A stretch of DNA of 64,000 bases, from contig JAICUB010000006.1 of assembly GCA_025936045.1 (NCBI GenBank), forward strand, positions 62,001 through 126,000. The letters run 5' to 3'. This DNA comes from Polyangiaceae bacterium (GTDB lineage: Bacteria > Myxococcota_A > Polyangia > Polyangiales > Polyangiaceae). Shown piece after piece: positions 8,181-15,005 of the stretch (position 1 is its first letter; each line of letters begins with the position of its first letter). The notes beneath the pieces are model-generated. The model ran no database searches. It was not told the origin of the DNA and worked only from the letters and a program-made list of their open reading frames with translations. The position numbers and the translations under genes were made by a program.

Positions 8181-8208
8181 ATCATGTACCTTTTTTGGTA
8201 CGCGTCAA
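8181..8208 (-). promoter_or_regulatory. Putative TAC promoter with embedded operator
   Basis: On the minus strand TTGACG (8208-8203) and CATGAT (8186-8181) are 16 bases apart and resemble a sigma-70 promoter. Between them lies a perfect inverted repeat GTACC-aaaaaa-GGTAC (8201-8186), well placed for HigA autorepression. Predicted transcription would begin only about 8 bases before the toxin start. Confidence 0.55.
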
Positions 8209-8348
8209 GGCTATACATCCGGCGAGTACGTGGACGAGCTCCGCTCCCCCATGGCTGGACGGACCCTACCATGTTTCGAGGAAACAGCCCCCCGGCCGAA
8301 CGAACCTAACCTCTTGCGGGCATTCGCAGCCGGTGCGACCTTGCCGGC

Positions 8349-8633
8349 ATGCCTGAACGATCAAGCAAGCCCAAGCCGCCACCGAAGAAGCGAGCTCCCG
8401 CGGCTACCCAGGACACGAACCTCGTCGCCTCCCGCGTGTTTGGCGAGTTCCTGGCGAAGGCTGACCCGGACGCCGCCCCACCCGCGAAGAACCCGGCGGC
8501 CGTCGCACTCGGCAAGCTCGGCGGCGCCAAGGGCGGCCCCGCTCGCGCGGCGAAGCTGTCGCCGAAGAAGCGGGCGGCGATCGCGAAGAAGGCGGCCAAG
8601 GCGCGATGGAAGCGGACGCCGAATTCGGAATAA
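8349..8633 (+). CDS. Small basic Ala/Lys-rich protein
   Basis: A 94-residue, strongly basic protein starting with ATG. The N-terminal third is Lys/Pro-rich. The C-terminal half carries NPAAVALGKLGGAKGGPARA and LSPKKRAAIAKKAAKARWKR, a pattern of a widespread family of small bacterial proteins (GRLGGxKGGxARAxxLSxxxRxxIAxxAAxARW) often noted near plasmid or island genes and suspected to bind nucleic acid. It is divergent from the TAC operon, with about 180 bases between them. There is no signal peptide. The function is not established. Confidence 0.65.
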   Translation: MPERSSKPKPPPKKRAPAATQDTNLVASRVFGEFLAKADPDAAPPAKNPAAVALGKLGGAKGGPARAAKLSPKKRAAIAKKAAKARWKRTPNSE

Positions 8634-8647
8634 TATTTTGGAATATT
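8632..8647. promoter_or_regulatory. AT-only inverted repeat upstream of the Xre operon
   Basis: AATATT-ttgg-AATATT straddles the stop of the small basic protein gene and lies just upstream of the promoter at 8653-8682. It is a candidate operator for the Xre protein encoded at 9306; a weak hairpin is the alternative. In this GC-rich region such an AT-pure repeat stands out. Confidence 0.4.
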
Positions 8648-8652
8648 TAGTG

Positions 8653-8682
8653 TTGAAAAATGAGGCCAGGGTCGCGTATAGG
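8653..8682 (+). promoter_or_regulatory. Sigma-70-like promoter giving a nearly leaderless mRNA
   Basis: TTGAAA (8653-8658), an 18-base spacer and TATAGG (8677-8682) form a good promoter match. Transcription would start around 8689, within a few bases of the ATG at 8691, and no Shine-Dalgarno sequence is visible, so the transcript is predicted to be leaderless. Confidence 0.5.
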
Positions 8683-8690
8683 GTTGTTCT

Positions 8691-9302
8691 ATGCCCAAAC
8701 GGACAGCCGCTGGCGTCGGAATAATTCCCGAGAAGGAAGCCCGGAGCCTCCTCGACGACATTCACGAGAAGCTATTCCGTACCGTCACGCACGCGTTTGA
8801 TCGGATGCAGGATGGTCCGCTGGGGCTGACAACGGTCCCACACGTCGGGCACCTCACCAACGCGATGCACGCGCTGATGACCGACGAGGCGCGACTCAGG
8901 TTCAGCGACTGCGGGGAGGTCGAGGTGCTCGACGGCCAGACATTCCTGCTCAAGGTCCGTGAGCGACTGCTGGTTCGCTTCAAGAAAGTTGATCTTGAGC
9001 TACGAACGTCGAACTACCCGACCCGCCGGGCCAACGCCTTCGACGCGCAGGCGACGATCTCCGACTTACCGCCGCTGCCGAGAGTGACCGTCGGCTACGA
9101 ACCGGATGACGTCTGGTCGCAGCTCGTCTCCGTCTCGGTGGCTTTCAGCATTCGGAAGCGGCCCATGTGGCACTACGAACTGACTGGCAAGAGTGCTGAT
9201 GGAAATGTGCGTCCGCTTTCCCCGCTCGTGGACGAGATCATCGTAAAGCCGAAGCCGCAGCTCGAAATGGAAGACGCCTTCGATCCGAAGACGCCCCGGT
9301 GA
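8691..9302 (+). CDS. Hypothetical protein, partner of the Xre/ImmA-IrrE gene
   Basis: A 203-residue soluble protein not assigned to a family. The N-terminus is helical (EKEARSLLDDIHEKLFRTVT) and the rest is probably beta-rich, with LRTSNYPTRRANAFDAQA and YEPDDVWSQLVSVSVAFSIR. There is no signal or membrane segment. It is the first gene behind a clear promoter, and its stop is 3 bases before the ATG of an Xre/ImmA-IrrE protein, so the two form an operon. Pairs of an unknown gene with an Xre-plus-metallopeptidase (COG2856) gene have been predicted to be toxin-antitoxin or prophage-control modules. Whether this protein is a toxin, substrate or co-regulator cannot be said. Base composition is less GC-biased than in the flanking housekeeping genes. 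Confidence 0.65.
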   Translation: MPKRTAAGVGIIPEKEARSLLDDIHEKLFRTVTHAFDRMQDGPLGLTTVPHVGHLTNAMHALMTDEARLRFSDCGEVEVLDGQTFLLKVRERLLVRFKKVDLELRTSNYPTRRANAFDAQATISDLPPLPRVTVGYEPDDVWSQLVSVSVAFSIRKRPMWHYELTGKSADGNVRPLSPLVDEIIVKPKPQLEMEDAFDPKTPR

Positions 9303-9305
9303 GCC

Positions 9306-10358
9306 ATGGCTGGCCAATTCAGCCCGACCGCCCTGGTGATGGCCAGGGAGTCGCGACGCATGACACAAGCCCAGGTGGCGACCGCCTCCGGTCTATCGCA
9401 AGCGACCGTTTCGAAGCTTGAAAATGGGCTCCTATCGGCCGACGACGTAAACATCGACGCCCTTGCGAAGGCCCTCGCGTACCCGCGCGAGTTTTTCCTT
9501 TCAGACATCGCCGACTACGACTTCCCGGCCGTCTACTACCGGAAGAAGAAGAGCCTCGTCCGCGCCTTGGACGAGAAGGCAATCCGAGCGCGGGTGAATA
9601 TTCAGCGCCGAGGCATCGCGCGGCTGTTGCAATCGGTGGATATACCGGAGGTGCGGGTTCCGCTCGTCGATCTGCAATACGTCCGGAAGGCCGCTACCGA
9701 CGTTGCGCGCGACGTTCGCGCACAGTGGGGCTTACCGCGGGGTCCAATCGAGAACGTTACGCGGCTGCTTGAGCGAGCTGGGGTTGTAGTGGTGCCATTC
9801 GAGTTTGGCATCGACTCCATGGACGGCCTCAGCATCCATCGCACCGGCGACGGCATCCCACCGATGATCTTCGTCCGCGCGGACTGCCCCGGCGATCGGA
9901 TGCGCTTTACGCTCCTGCATGAGCTCGCGCACCTGGTCCTCCATCATCACCTCCCGATACCTCCGGAAGACGCCGAGCGAGAAGCGGACGCATTTGCTGC
10001 CGAGTTGGGCGCGCCAGCGGCGGACATTCGCCCGTTTCTCACCAAGCTCACTCTTGAACGCTTGGGGGGCCTGAAACGTCACTGGGGACTCTCGATGCTT
10101 TGTATTCTCAAGCGAGCCGAAGACCTCGGTAGAATTTCCGAGTGGAACGCGCGGCAGCTTTGGATGCAGACAAGTAAGCTCGGTTACCAAACGAAGGAGC
10201 CGATCCATGTTCAGGCGGAAGAACAGACGCTTCTGTCGAAGGTTCTGCGCGTGCATATGGACGATCTCGGCTATTCGGAAGACGAATTGAGGCGAGCCAT
10301 GCAAGGCGACGTGGCCGCGCTCCGACGACCATCGCGTCCGATGCGCGCCGTAAAATAA
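9306..10358 (+). CDS. Xre-family regulator fused to ImmA/IrrE-type metallopeptidase
   Basis: A 350-residue protein with two domains. An N-terminal Xre helix-turn-helix spans about residues 8-65 (ESRRMTQAQVATASGLSQAT and VSKLENGLLSADD). The central ImmA/IrrE (COG2856) zinc peptidase domain carries HELAH at residues 205-209, followed by the EREADAFAAELGAP segment that supplies the third ligand region. Relatives such as ImmA cleave phage repressors, and IrrE/PprI cleaves DdrO under stress; fused forms are thought to cleave partner regulators or themselves. It lies 3 bases after the unknown gene at 8691 and is co-transcribed with it. The palindrome at 8632-8647 is a possible target. The domain call is firm, the biological role inferred. 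Confidence 0.88.
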   Translation: MAGQFSPTALVMARESRRMTQAQVATASGLSQATVSKLENGLLSADDVNIDALAKALAYPREFFLSDIADYDFPAVYYRKKKSLVRALDEKAIRARVNIQRRGIARLLQSVDIPEVRVPLVDLQYVRKAATDVARDVRAQWGLPRGPIENVTRLLERAGVVVVPFEFGIDSMDGLSIHRTGDGIPPMIFVRADCPGDRMRFTLLHELAHLVLHHHLPIPPEDAEREADAFAAELGAPAADIRPFLTKLTLERLGGLKRHWGLSMLCILKRAEDLGRISEWNARQLWMQTSKLGYQTKEPIHVQAEEQTLLSKVLRVHMDDLGYSEDELRRAMQGDVAALRRPSRPMRAVK

Positions 10359-10393
10359 TAGAGCCCCGGGCGTTTTACCACCCGCGGGCCCAC

Positions 10394-10466
10394 GCCCCTG
10401 TAGCTCAATCCGGAAGAGCACCGTCCTACTAAGCCGGTGGTTGCAGGTCCGAACCCTGCCAGGGGC
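10394..10466 (+). pseudogene. Degenerate tRNA-like sequence, tRNA-Arg framework
   Basis: Acceptor (GCCCCTG/CAGGGGC), D (GCTC/GAGC) and T (GCAGG/CCTGC) stems pair perfectly and the variable loop is short. The overall framework is that of bacterial tRNA-Arg. However, the anticodon loop reads CTACTAA (anticodon ACT), the anticodon stem CCGTC/GCCGG has a T-C mismatch, and the T loop begins TCC instead of TTC. A short-arm tRNA cannot be a normal tRNA-Ser. It lies at the end of the accessory island, so it is probably an island-borne or disrupted tRNA copy. It could still be expressed. Confidence 0.55.
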
Positions 10467-10470
10467 GCCC

Positions 10471-10972
10471 AGAGAGTAGCCCGAAACCAGCCTAAATCAA
10501 GCTAAATCAAGGCCGGCGCTTGTTTGCGCGCGATCGTGCTTGACCGGTCAAGCATAGGGTGTAGGATGTGACTCATGAACCGCCTGGACCTGCAAACCCG
10601 CCGCCAAATCGTCGCCGCGCTGGTCGAGGGCTGCGGGTCCAGACCAGAGGCATCGCGCCAGGGTAGCGCTTCAATCATCCGCGCCTTCAGCATGGCGGAG
10701 CTGGGGCATCGGGGCCGGCCACGCGGCCGGCTGAAACAGGCCCAGTACCACTAAACAGTTTTGGTCGGGGTTTCGACCATCGCGTCGCGCAGCGACGTGG
10801 ACCTGCTCGCAGACGAATGCGCGCAGCCGGATCGCCTGCGGCCGAGCTCTGGCGAGTTCTGGACGGACCCGTGCAGGTGCTCGTGACGGCGGCGGGCGCC
10901 GGCAGTTCTGTTGAGCGAGCGAGGCGTGTCGTGGAGCTCGAAGCCGCGCTCGCGCGGCGGCGGTGACGGCGC
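10471..10972. other. Gene-poor stretch with mobile-element debris
   Basis: About 500 bases between the tRNA-like sequence and pyrE. The only recognisable content is the transposase fragment at 10575-10754; the remainder shows no intact reading frame that I can assign and may be decayed transposon sequence. Confidence 0.5.
10575..10754 (+). pseudogene. Decayed transposase fragment (IS1-type N-terminal HTH)
   Basis: The 59-codon frame starts MNRLDLQTRRQIVAALVEGC, which is the typical beginning of IS1-like transposases (an MNxLxxxxRxxIVxxLVEGxSIR helix-turn-helix). After about 20 residues the match breaks down and a stop follows, while full-length relatives are over 200 residues. No catalytic part was found downstream. 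It is therefore read as a remnant of a transposon next to the tRNA-like sequence. Confidence 0.5.
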
Positions 10973-11572
10973 TCAGCGATTCTTGAGCTCGAGCCAGCGC
11001 GCCTTGACCTGGCTCTTCGTGAAGACGGCGCTCACGTCCACGCCGGCGCCTGCCGCGTTGCGAATGTTCGCGATGCCGTCGGATTGCTCGCGATCCACGA
11101 GGACGATGACTTGGGAAACCTGAAGCCCGAAGTCGCGCGCGGCTTCGATCGCCTTCACGGTGGACCCACCGGTCGTGCAAACGTCATCGACCACGACGAC
11201 CGACTCGCCAGGCTTCACGCTGCCTTCGACGAGCTTCTTCTGACCGTGACCTTTGGCCTCTTTGCGCACGGTGAACCAGCGGAGCGGCTTGTCGGTGCCG
11301 TAGCTCGCTTGACTCGTGCTCATCGCAATCGGATCCGAGCCCATCGTGAGCCCGCCGATCGCTACCGCCGGCACCTCGATACTCGCGAGAAACACGCGAC
11401 CGAGGGACGCCATCGCCGCGGGCTGGCTGAGAGCGAGCTTGCAGTCGAGGTACTCGTCGCTGTACTGGCCCGAAACCAGTAAGAACGGCTTCTCGGGAGA
11501 ATACTGGTACGCGTGACGGACGAGCTCGTCGAGGAGCGCGGCGCGCGGAGCGCCGAGGTCGTTTTGTGTCAT
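10973..11572 (-). CDS. pyrE: Orotate phosphoribosyltransferase
   Basis: A 199-residue protein. PyrE joins orotate to PRPP to give OMP in pyrimidine synthesis. The PRPP-binding loop SVVVVDDVCTTGGST is clear, preceded by the flexible catalytic loop RKEAKGHGQKK with the conserved Lys/His residues, and by an N-terminal FLLVSGQYSDEYLDCK hood motif. The length matches the family. A good ribosome-binding site (AGGAG, 9 bases upstream) supports the ATG at 11572. It follows the glycosyltransferase gene by 22 bases on the same strand, which may be a chance operon; no other pyr gene is nearby. Confidence 0.93.
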   Translation of the reverse strand: MTQNDLGAPRAALLDELVRHAYQYSPEKPFLLVSGQYSDEYLDCKLALSQPAAMASLGRVFLASIEVPAVAIGGLTMGSDPIAMSTSQASYGTDKPLRWFTVRKEAKGHGQKKLVEGSVKPGESVVVVDDVCTTGGSTVKAIEAARDFGLQVSQVIVLVDREQSDGIANIRNAAGAGVDVSAVFTKSQVKARWLELKNR

Positions 11573-11594
11573 CAGCGGAGGCTCCTACTACAGC

Positions 11595-12884
11595 TCAGCG
11601 ACTGCCGGCAGTAGCTTTGGCGGTCGTTTTGCCGGGGGCCCAGTTCAGCCGCCGGTTGAGCCCGTAGTTCCAGAGCGTCACCGCGGCGATTGCAATCGCG
11701 TTCGCGAGATAGCGATTTAGGTGCCCGAAGTTGTAGAGCACGTTCAAGAGCGCCACGTTGAGCGCCACGCCGACCGTGCAGATGGCGTTGAAGCCCAGGA
11801 ACCGCCGCAGCTTGCTGGTCGCTCCGGGTGACGTCTCGGCGAGGTCCCCGAAGGTCCACGCGTCGTTCAGCAGGAAATTCGTACAGATGGCCGTCTCGGC
11901 GGCGATGATTTTACTACGCGTGAGGCCCCAGGCGAGCGTGTGCGGATCACTCAACAGGTAGAGGATACCCATGTCCACGAACACGCCGCTTCCGCCGACC
12001 ACGCAAAAGCGGAAGAGCCGCGAAGACGGCAGCGTGTCCCAGCGCAGCCTGAGCAAGTGTCGGAGGTACTGGATGTAGAGCGCGCTCGTGACCTTGGACT
12101 CTCCTTCGATGCGCTCACGAAAAACGTAGCCCGTTTCGCCGATCCAGCGCATGCGCCCGCGCGCGACCACCTCGATCAAAATCTTGTAGCCGAGCGGACT
12201 CAGCTCGACGCCTTCGATCGCGGAGCGCCGGAGCATGAAGTAGCCGCTCATCGGATCGCTGATGCGGCCGATCACGCCGGGCAAGATCAAGAGGCCGAGC
12301 ATCTGCGCGCCGCGCGAAAGCAAGCGACGCAGCATGCTCCAATCGCTCACGCCGCCGCCTGCGACGTGACGGCTCGCCACCGCGAGATCGGCGCCACGCT
12401 CGATTTCTGAAAGTAACCCGAGATTTGCTTCTACCGGGTGCTGCAGATCGGCATCCATCACGCCGATGATCTCGCCGCGTGCGGCCTGCCATCCGCGAAT
12501 GACCGCGGTGCTGAGCCCCTTCTCTGTTTGCCTACGCAAAAGCTTCACGCGCGGATGCGTCGGAAGGATCTCCTCGACTCGCTCCCACGTGCGGTCCGGG
12601 CTGTCGTCGTCGACGACGATGAGCTCGAACGAGGCGCCAAGCACCGGTTCGAGCAAAGCCTCGAGCGACGCGAGCAACGTGAGCACGTTGCCGGCTTCAT
12701 TGAAGGTCGGAATGACTATCGAAAGCCGAACGTCTGGCTTCTCGAGCGGGGGCACGACCAGAGGCCCCGTCGGGAGCGCGAGCGGCGCGTTCAGAGTGTG
12801 CGTCAACTCTGCATGCACGGCACGTAGGGCCGGACCATGCTGAGCATCGAGGGCACGCGCGCCACTCGTATCCTTAGACGTCAT
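11595..12884 (-). CDS. GT2 polyprenyl-phosphate glycosyltransferase fused to a GtrA-like membrane domain
   Basis: A 429-residue protein. Residues about 50-280 form a family 2 glycosyltransferase of the dolichol/undecaprenyl-phosphate mannosyltransferase type: LSIVIPTFNEAGNVLTLLAS, the nucleotide-binding VVDDDSPDRTWE, the metal-binding MDADLQHP, ASRHVAGGG, and DPMSGYFMLRR. Residues about 290-415 have four hydrophobic segments typical of GtrA (FCVVGGSGVFVDMGILYLL and TNFLLNDAWTFGD), which flips or presents lipid-linked sugars. The product likely charges undecaprenyl phosphate with one sugar, to feed the GT-C type membrane enzymes encoded nearby. An AGGAGG-type site 7 bases upstream supports the start. 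Confidence 0.88.
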   Translation of the reverse strand: MTSKDTSGARALDAQHGPALRAVHAELTHTLNAPLALPTGPLVVPPLEKPDVRLSIVIPTFNEAGNVLTLLASLEALLEPVLGASFELIVVDDDSPDRTWERVEEILPTHPRVKLLRRQTEKGLSTAVIRGWQAARGEIIGVMDADLQHPVEANLGLLSEIERGADLAVASRHVAGGGVSDWSMLRRLLSRGAQMLGLLILPGVIGRISDPMSGYFMLRRSAIEGVELSPLGYKILIEVVARGRMRWIGETGYVFRERIEGESKVTSALYIQYLRHLLRLRWDTLPSSRLFRFCVVGGSGVFVDMGILYLLSDPHTLAWGLTRSKIIAAETAICTNFLLNDAWTFGDLAETSPGATSKLRRFLGFNAICTVGVALNVALLNVLYNFGHLNRYLANAIAIAAVTLWNYGLNRRLNWAPGKTTAKATAGSR

Positions 12885-12929
12885 TGTTGCGCCTCCTACT
12901 ACGAGGCGACTCGATCGCGAAGCGGGGGA

Positions 12930-13301
12930 TCAGCCGCCGTTGGTGTTGCCGCCCTCAGCGCCGGCAAAGCCACCCTCGTCGAAACCGCCGGCACCGGCGA
13001 ACGCGCCGGCCATACCGCCTTCGGGTGCTACGGTGCCGCCCGTACCGCTGCCGGCCGAGCCGCCCTTACCACCGGAGCCGCCCTTACCGGCGTTGCCTGC
13101 CTTGCCAGCTGAGCCGGCCTTGCCAGCCGAGCCGCCCTTGCCGGCAGTACCCGCCGCAGCGCCGCCGCTGCCGCCTGCGCCGTTCACGTCGTCATCTCCG
13201 CCGCATGCGACGTAGCCCGTGCTGCTGAGCGCTGTCAGCACCAGCACTAGAGCTCCAGGGCGTTTGACGAGAGCAGCACCAAAATTGGTAAGGTTCCCCA
13301 T
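12930..13301 (-). CDS. Gly/Ala/Ser-rich lipoprotein
   Basis: A 123-residue protein. The N-terminal signal (VLVLTALSSTGYVACGGDDD) ends in a lipobox-like V-A-C, so the mature protein would be lipidated at Cys and start with an acidic cluster. Nearly all of the mature chain is low complexity, built from GGxGG, AGKAG and GKGGS units with Lys spacers, and no folded domain is recognisable. Such chains resemble the linkers of larger myxobacterial lipoproteins, for example the arylsulfotransferase-like lipoprotein at 18303-20168, but here the linker stands alone. It may be a surface spacer or a degraded remnant. It sits upstream of the GT2-GtrA gene on the same strand with 45 bases between. Confidence 0.65.
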   Translation of the reverse strand: MGNLTNFGAALVKRPGALVLVLTALSSTGYVACGGDDDVNGAGGSGGAAAGTAGKGGSAGKAGSAGKAGNAGKGGSGGKGGSAGSGTGGTVAPEGGMAGAFAGAGGFDEGGFAGAEGGNTNGG

Positions 13302-13478
13302 GGCGATGACCTTCGTAACGCAAAGCCATCGGGCGGGTCAACTGGAATTTTATGTGCATTTTCGCTACGGAAGGTGCGGCACCTGCGAATACGAGACGCG
13401 GCGAGCGTACGGAAACCGCTGCCAGAGCGCATATATCGGCTCGAGAGAGCTCGCTGCCGTACAACGCGCCCCTCGAGG

Positions 13479-15005
13479 ATGACTTTGACCAGGGCTACGC
13501 TCGGCAGTTTTCGAACGGCACATGCCGCTTGGCTCTTCGGCCTCTTCGCATTTTTTCTGCCGACCGCGACATGGAACCCGGTTTCCCGCTTCGACCTCAC
13601 CCGCGCCGTGGTGGAGCACCGCGCGGTCACGATCGATCCCTACGTGACCAGCACGGGTGATCGCGCCTTTGCGCAGGAGCACTGGTACACCGATAAAGCC
13701 CCGATTCCGTCGCTGGTCGCGGTGCCGGTCTACGCGCTCATTGCGCTCGCCCAGCGCGCCCGCGGCGCTTCGGTGAGCTACGACGCCTACGGAACCACCC
13801 TGCACCCCGCCGTGCGCCTGGTTCCGAATCACGCGTTTCAACAGGCGCTCTACGGCTGTTCGCTGGCCACGAGCGGCGTGGCCGGGGTCGCGATCGGGCT
13901 CCTCCTCTTCGAGCTTCTCAGACGGCGTACGAACTCGGTAACGGCGTTCCTCGCGTCGACGCTCGTCGTGCTCGGCACCCCGCTCTTTCCGTACTCGACG
14001 AGCTTCTATAGCCATGTGCCGTCGGCTGCGTTGCTCCTCGGTGCGGTCGTCCTCCTCGACGGACGTGGGAAGCGACCGCTCGATGCGCCGCCATCCCCCG
14101 CGTCCGTTCGCGGAGCCGGGCTTTGCCTGACACTTGCGACGGGCTGCGAGTACCTGGTCGCCGCGCCGGTGGCGCTCATCGGCCTCTCGTTCTTGTTGTG
14201 GTCGCAGCCGACCGATCGTTGGCGCCATCTTCGGAACCTCGCCGTGGGCGGCGCCTTGCCTGCGATCGTGATCGGCGGCTATCACGCGGCGGCATTCGGG
14301 GCGCCGTGGCGTACGGGCTATTCGTTCATCACGAATCCCGAGTTTGCGAGCGGGCAAGCAAGCGGGCTCTTCGGCATCCGCCTTCCGACCTTTGCCGGCA
14401 CTTGGGGCCTCACCGTCGGCACGCGCCGGGGACTCTTTTACATCGCGCCCATCGCCGTGCTCGGCGTCGTCTTCGGCATCGCGCACGTGAAGAGACGCCG
14501 CGACTGGGCATTCGGGGTCGGCCTCGCCACGTTCGCCCTGCTCGTCTGGTTGAACGCCGGCTATTACATGTGGTGGGGCGGAGCCGCGGCGGGCCCGCGG
14601 CACTTGATTCCCGCCCTCCCCTTCCTCGCCGCGGGCGTCATGCTCGGGTTACGCGCGCCGCAGCTCTGGGTGCGGGGTATGACCCTCCTCGCCGGCGTGA
14701 TCTCCGTCGCGCACTTCACCGCGATCACTGCCGTGGGCATCGAAGCGCCGGAACGTGGAGAGCTCCTGTATCACTACGCTTGGTCCCGGCTCCTTGCCGG
14801 AAAGCTTGCCACCTTCCAAGGAGGCTCGAATCTCGGGCTCAAGCTCGGCCTCAAGGGAGCCGCGTCGTTGTTGCCGCTCGTGCTTTGGGGTATCGGCGGC
14901 GCCGCCTACCTTTTCCGGCAGCTTCAAGCTTCGAGCCGACGCCTCGCGCCGGACAACGTCAAGAAGCCGCGACCCGCGCGAGCGCCGAGCGCGTCGTCGC
15001 GTTGA
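13479..15005 (+). CDS. Multi-pass membrane protein, GT-C-like (paralog of 20248-21792)
   Basis: A 508-residue protein starting at the ATG at 13479 (the frame is open further upstream but without protein-like sequence). It has about 10-12 hydrophobic segments. The first periplasmic loop (WNPVSRFDLTRAVVEHRAVT, DPYVTSTGDRAFA and WYTDKAPIPSL) and the conserved YYMWWGGAAAGPRHLIPALP are nearly repeated in the protein at 20248-21792, so the two are paralogs. The layout, with acidic and polar residues in the first large loop after one membrane segment, is that of GT-C glycosyltransferases that use lipid-linked sugars. The acceptor and sugar are unknown. The stop overlaps a TTG start of the next gene (TTGA). 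Confidence 0.72.
   Translation: MTLTRATLGSFRTAHAAWLFGLFAFFLPTATWNPVSRFDLTRAVVEHRAVTIDPYVTSTGDRAFAQEHWYTDKAPIPSLVAVPVYALIALAQRARGASVSYDAYGTTLHPAVRLVPNHAFQQALYGCSLATSGVAGVAIGLLLFELLRRRTNSVTAFLASTLVVLGTPLFPYSTSFYSHVPSAALLLGAVVLLDGRGKRPLDAPPSPASVRGAGLCLTLATGCEYLVAAPVALIGLSFLLWSQPTDRWRHLRNLAVGGALPAIVIGGYHAAAFGAPWRTGYSFITNPEFASGQASGLFGIRLPTFAGTWGLTVGTRRGLFYIAPIAVLGVVFGIAHVKRRRDWAFGVGLATFALLVWLNAGYYMWWGGAAAGPRHLIPALPFLAAGVMLGLRAPQLWVRGMTLLAGVISVAHFTAITAVGIEAPERGELLYHYAWSRLLAGKLATFQGGSNLGLKLGLKGAASLLPLVLWGIGGAAYLFRQLQASSRRLAPDNVKKPRPARAPSASSR

Noticed and set aside
10394..10466. Functional tRNA-Ser reading AGT (anticodon ACT)
   Set aside because: The short variable loop is incompatible with bacterial tRNA-Ser, and the stem and T-loop faults argue for a degenerate copy.
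12940..13215. Gly-rich coding repeats as a CRISPR or DNA repeat array
   Set aside because: The repetition follows codons of a Gly/Ala/Lys-rich lipoprotein, without constant spacers or identical repeats.
13365..14603. 412-codon frame opposite the GT-C-like gene
   Set aside because: Highly charged low-complexity text typical of antisense frames; the plus-strand gene has a duplicated paralog.
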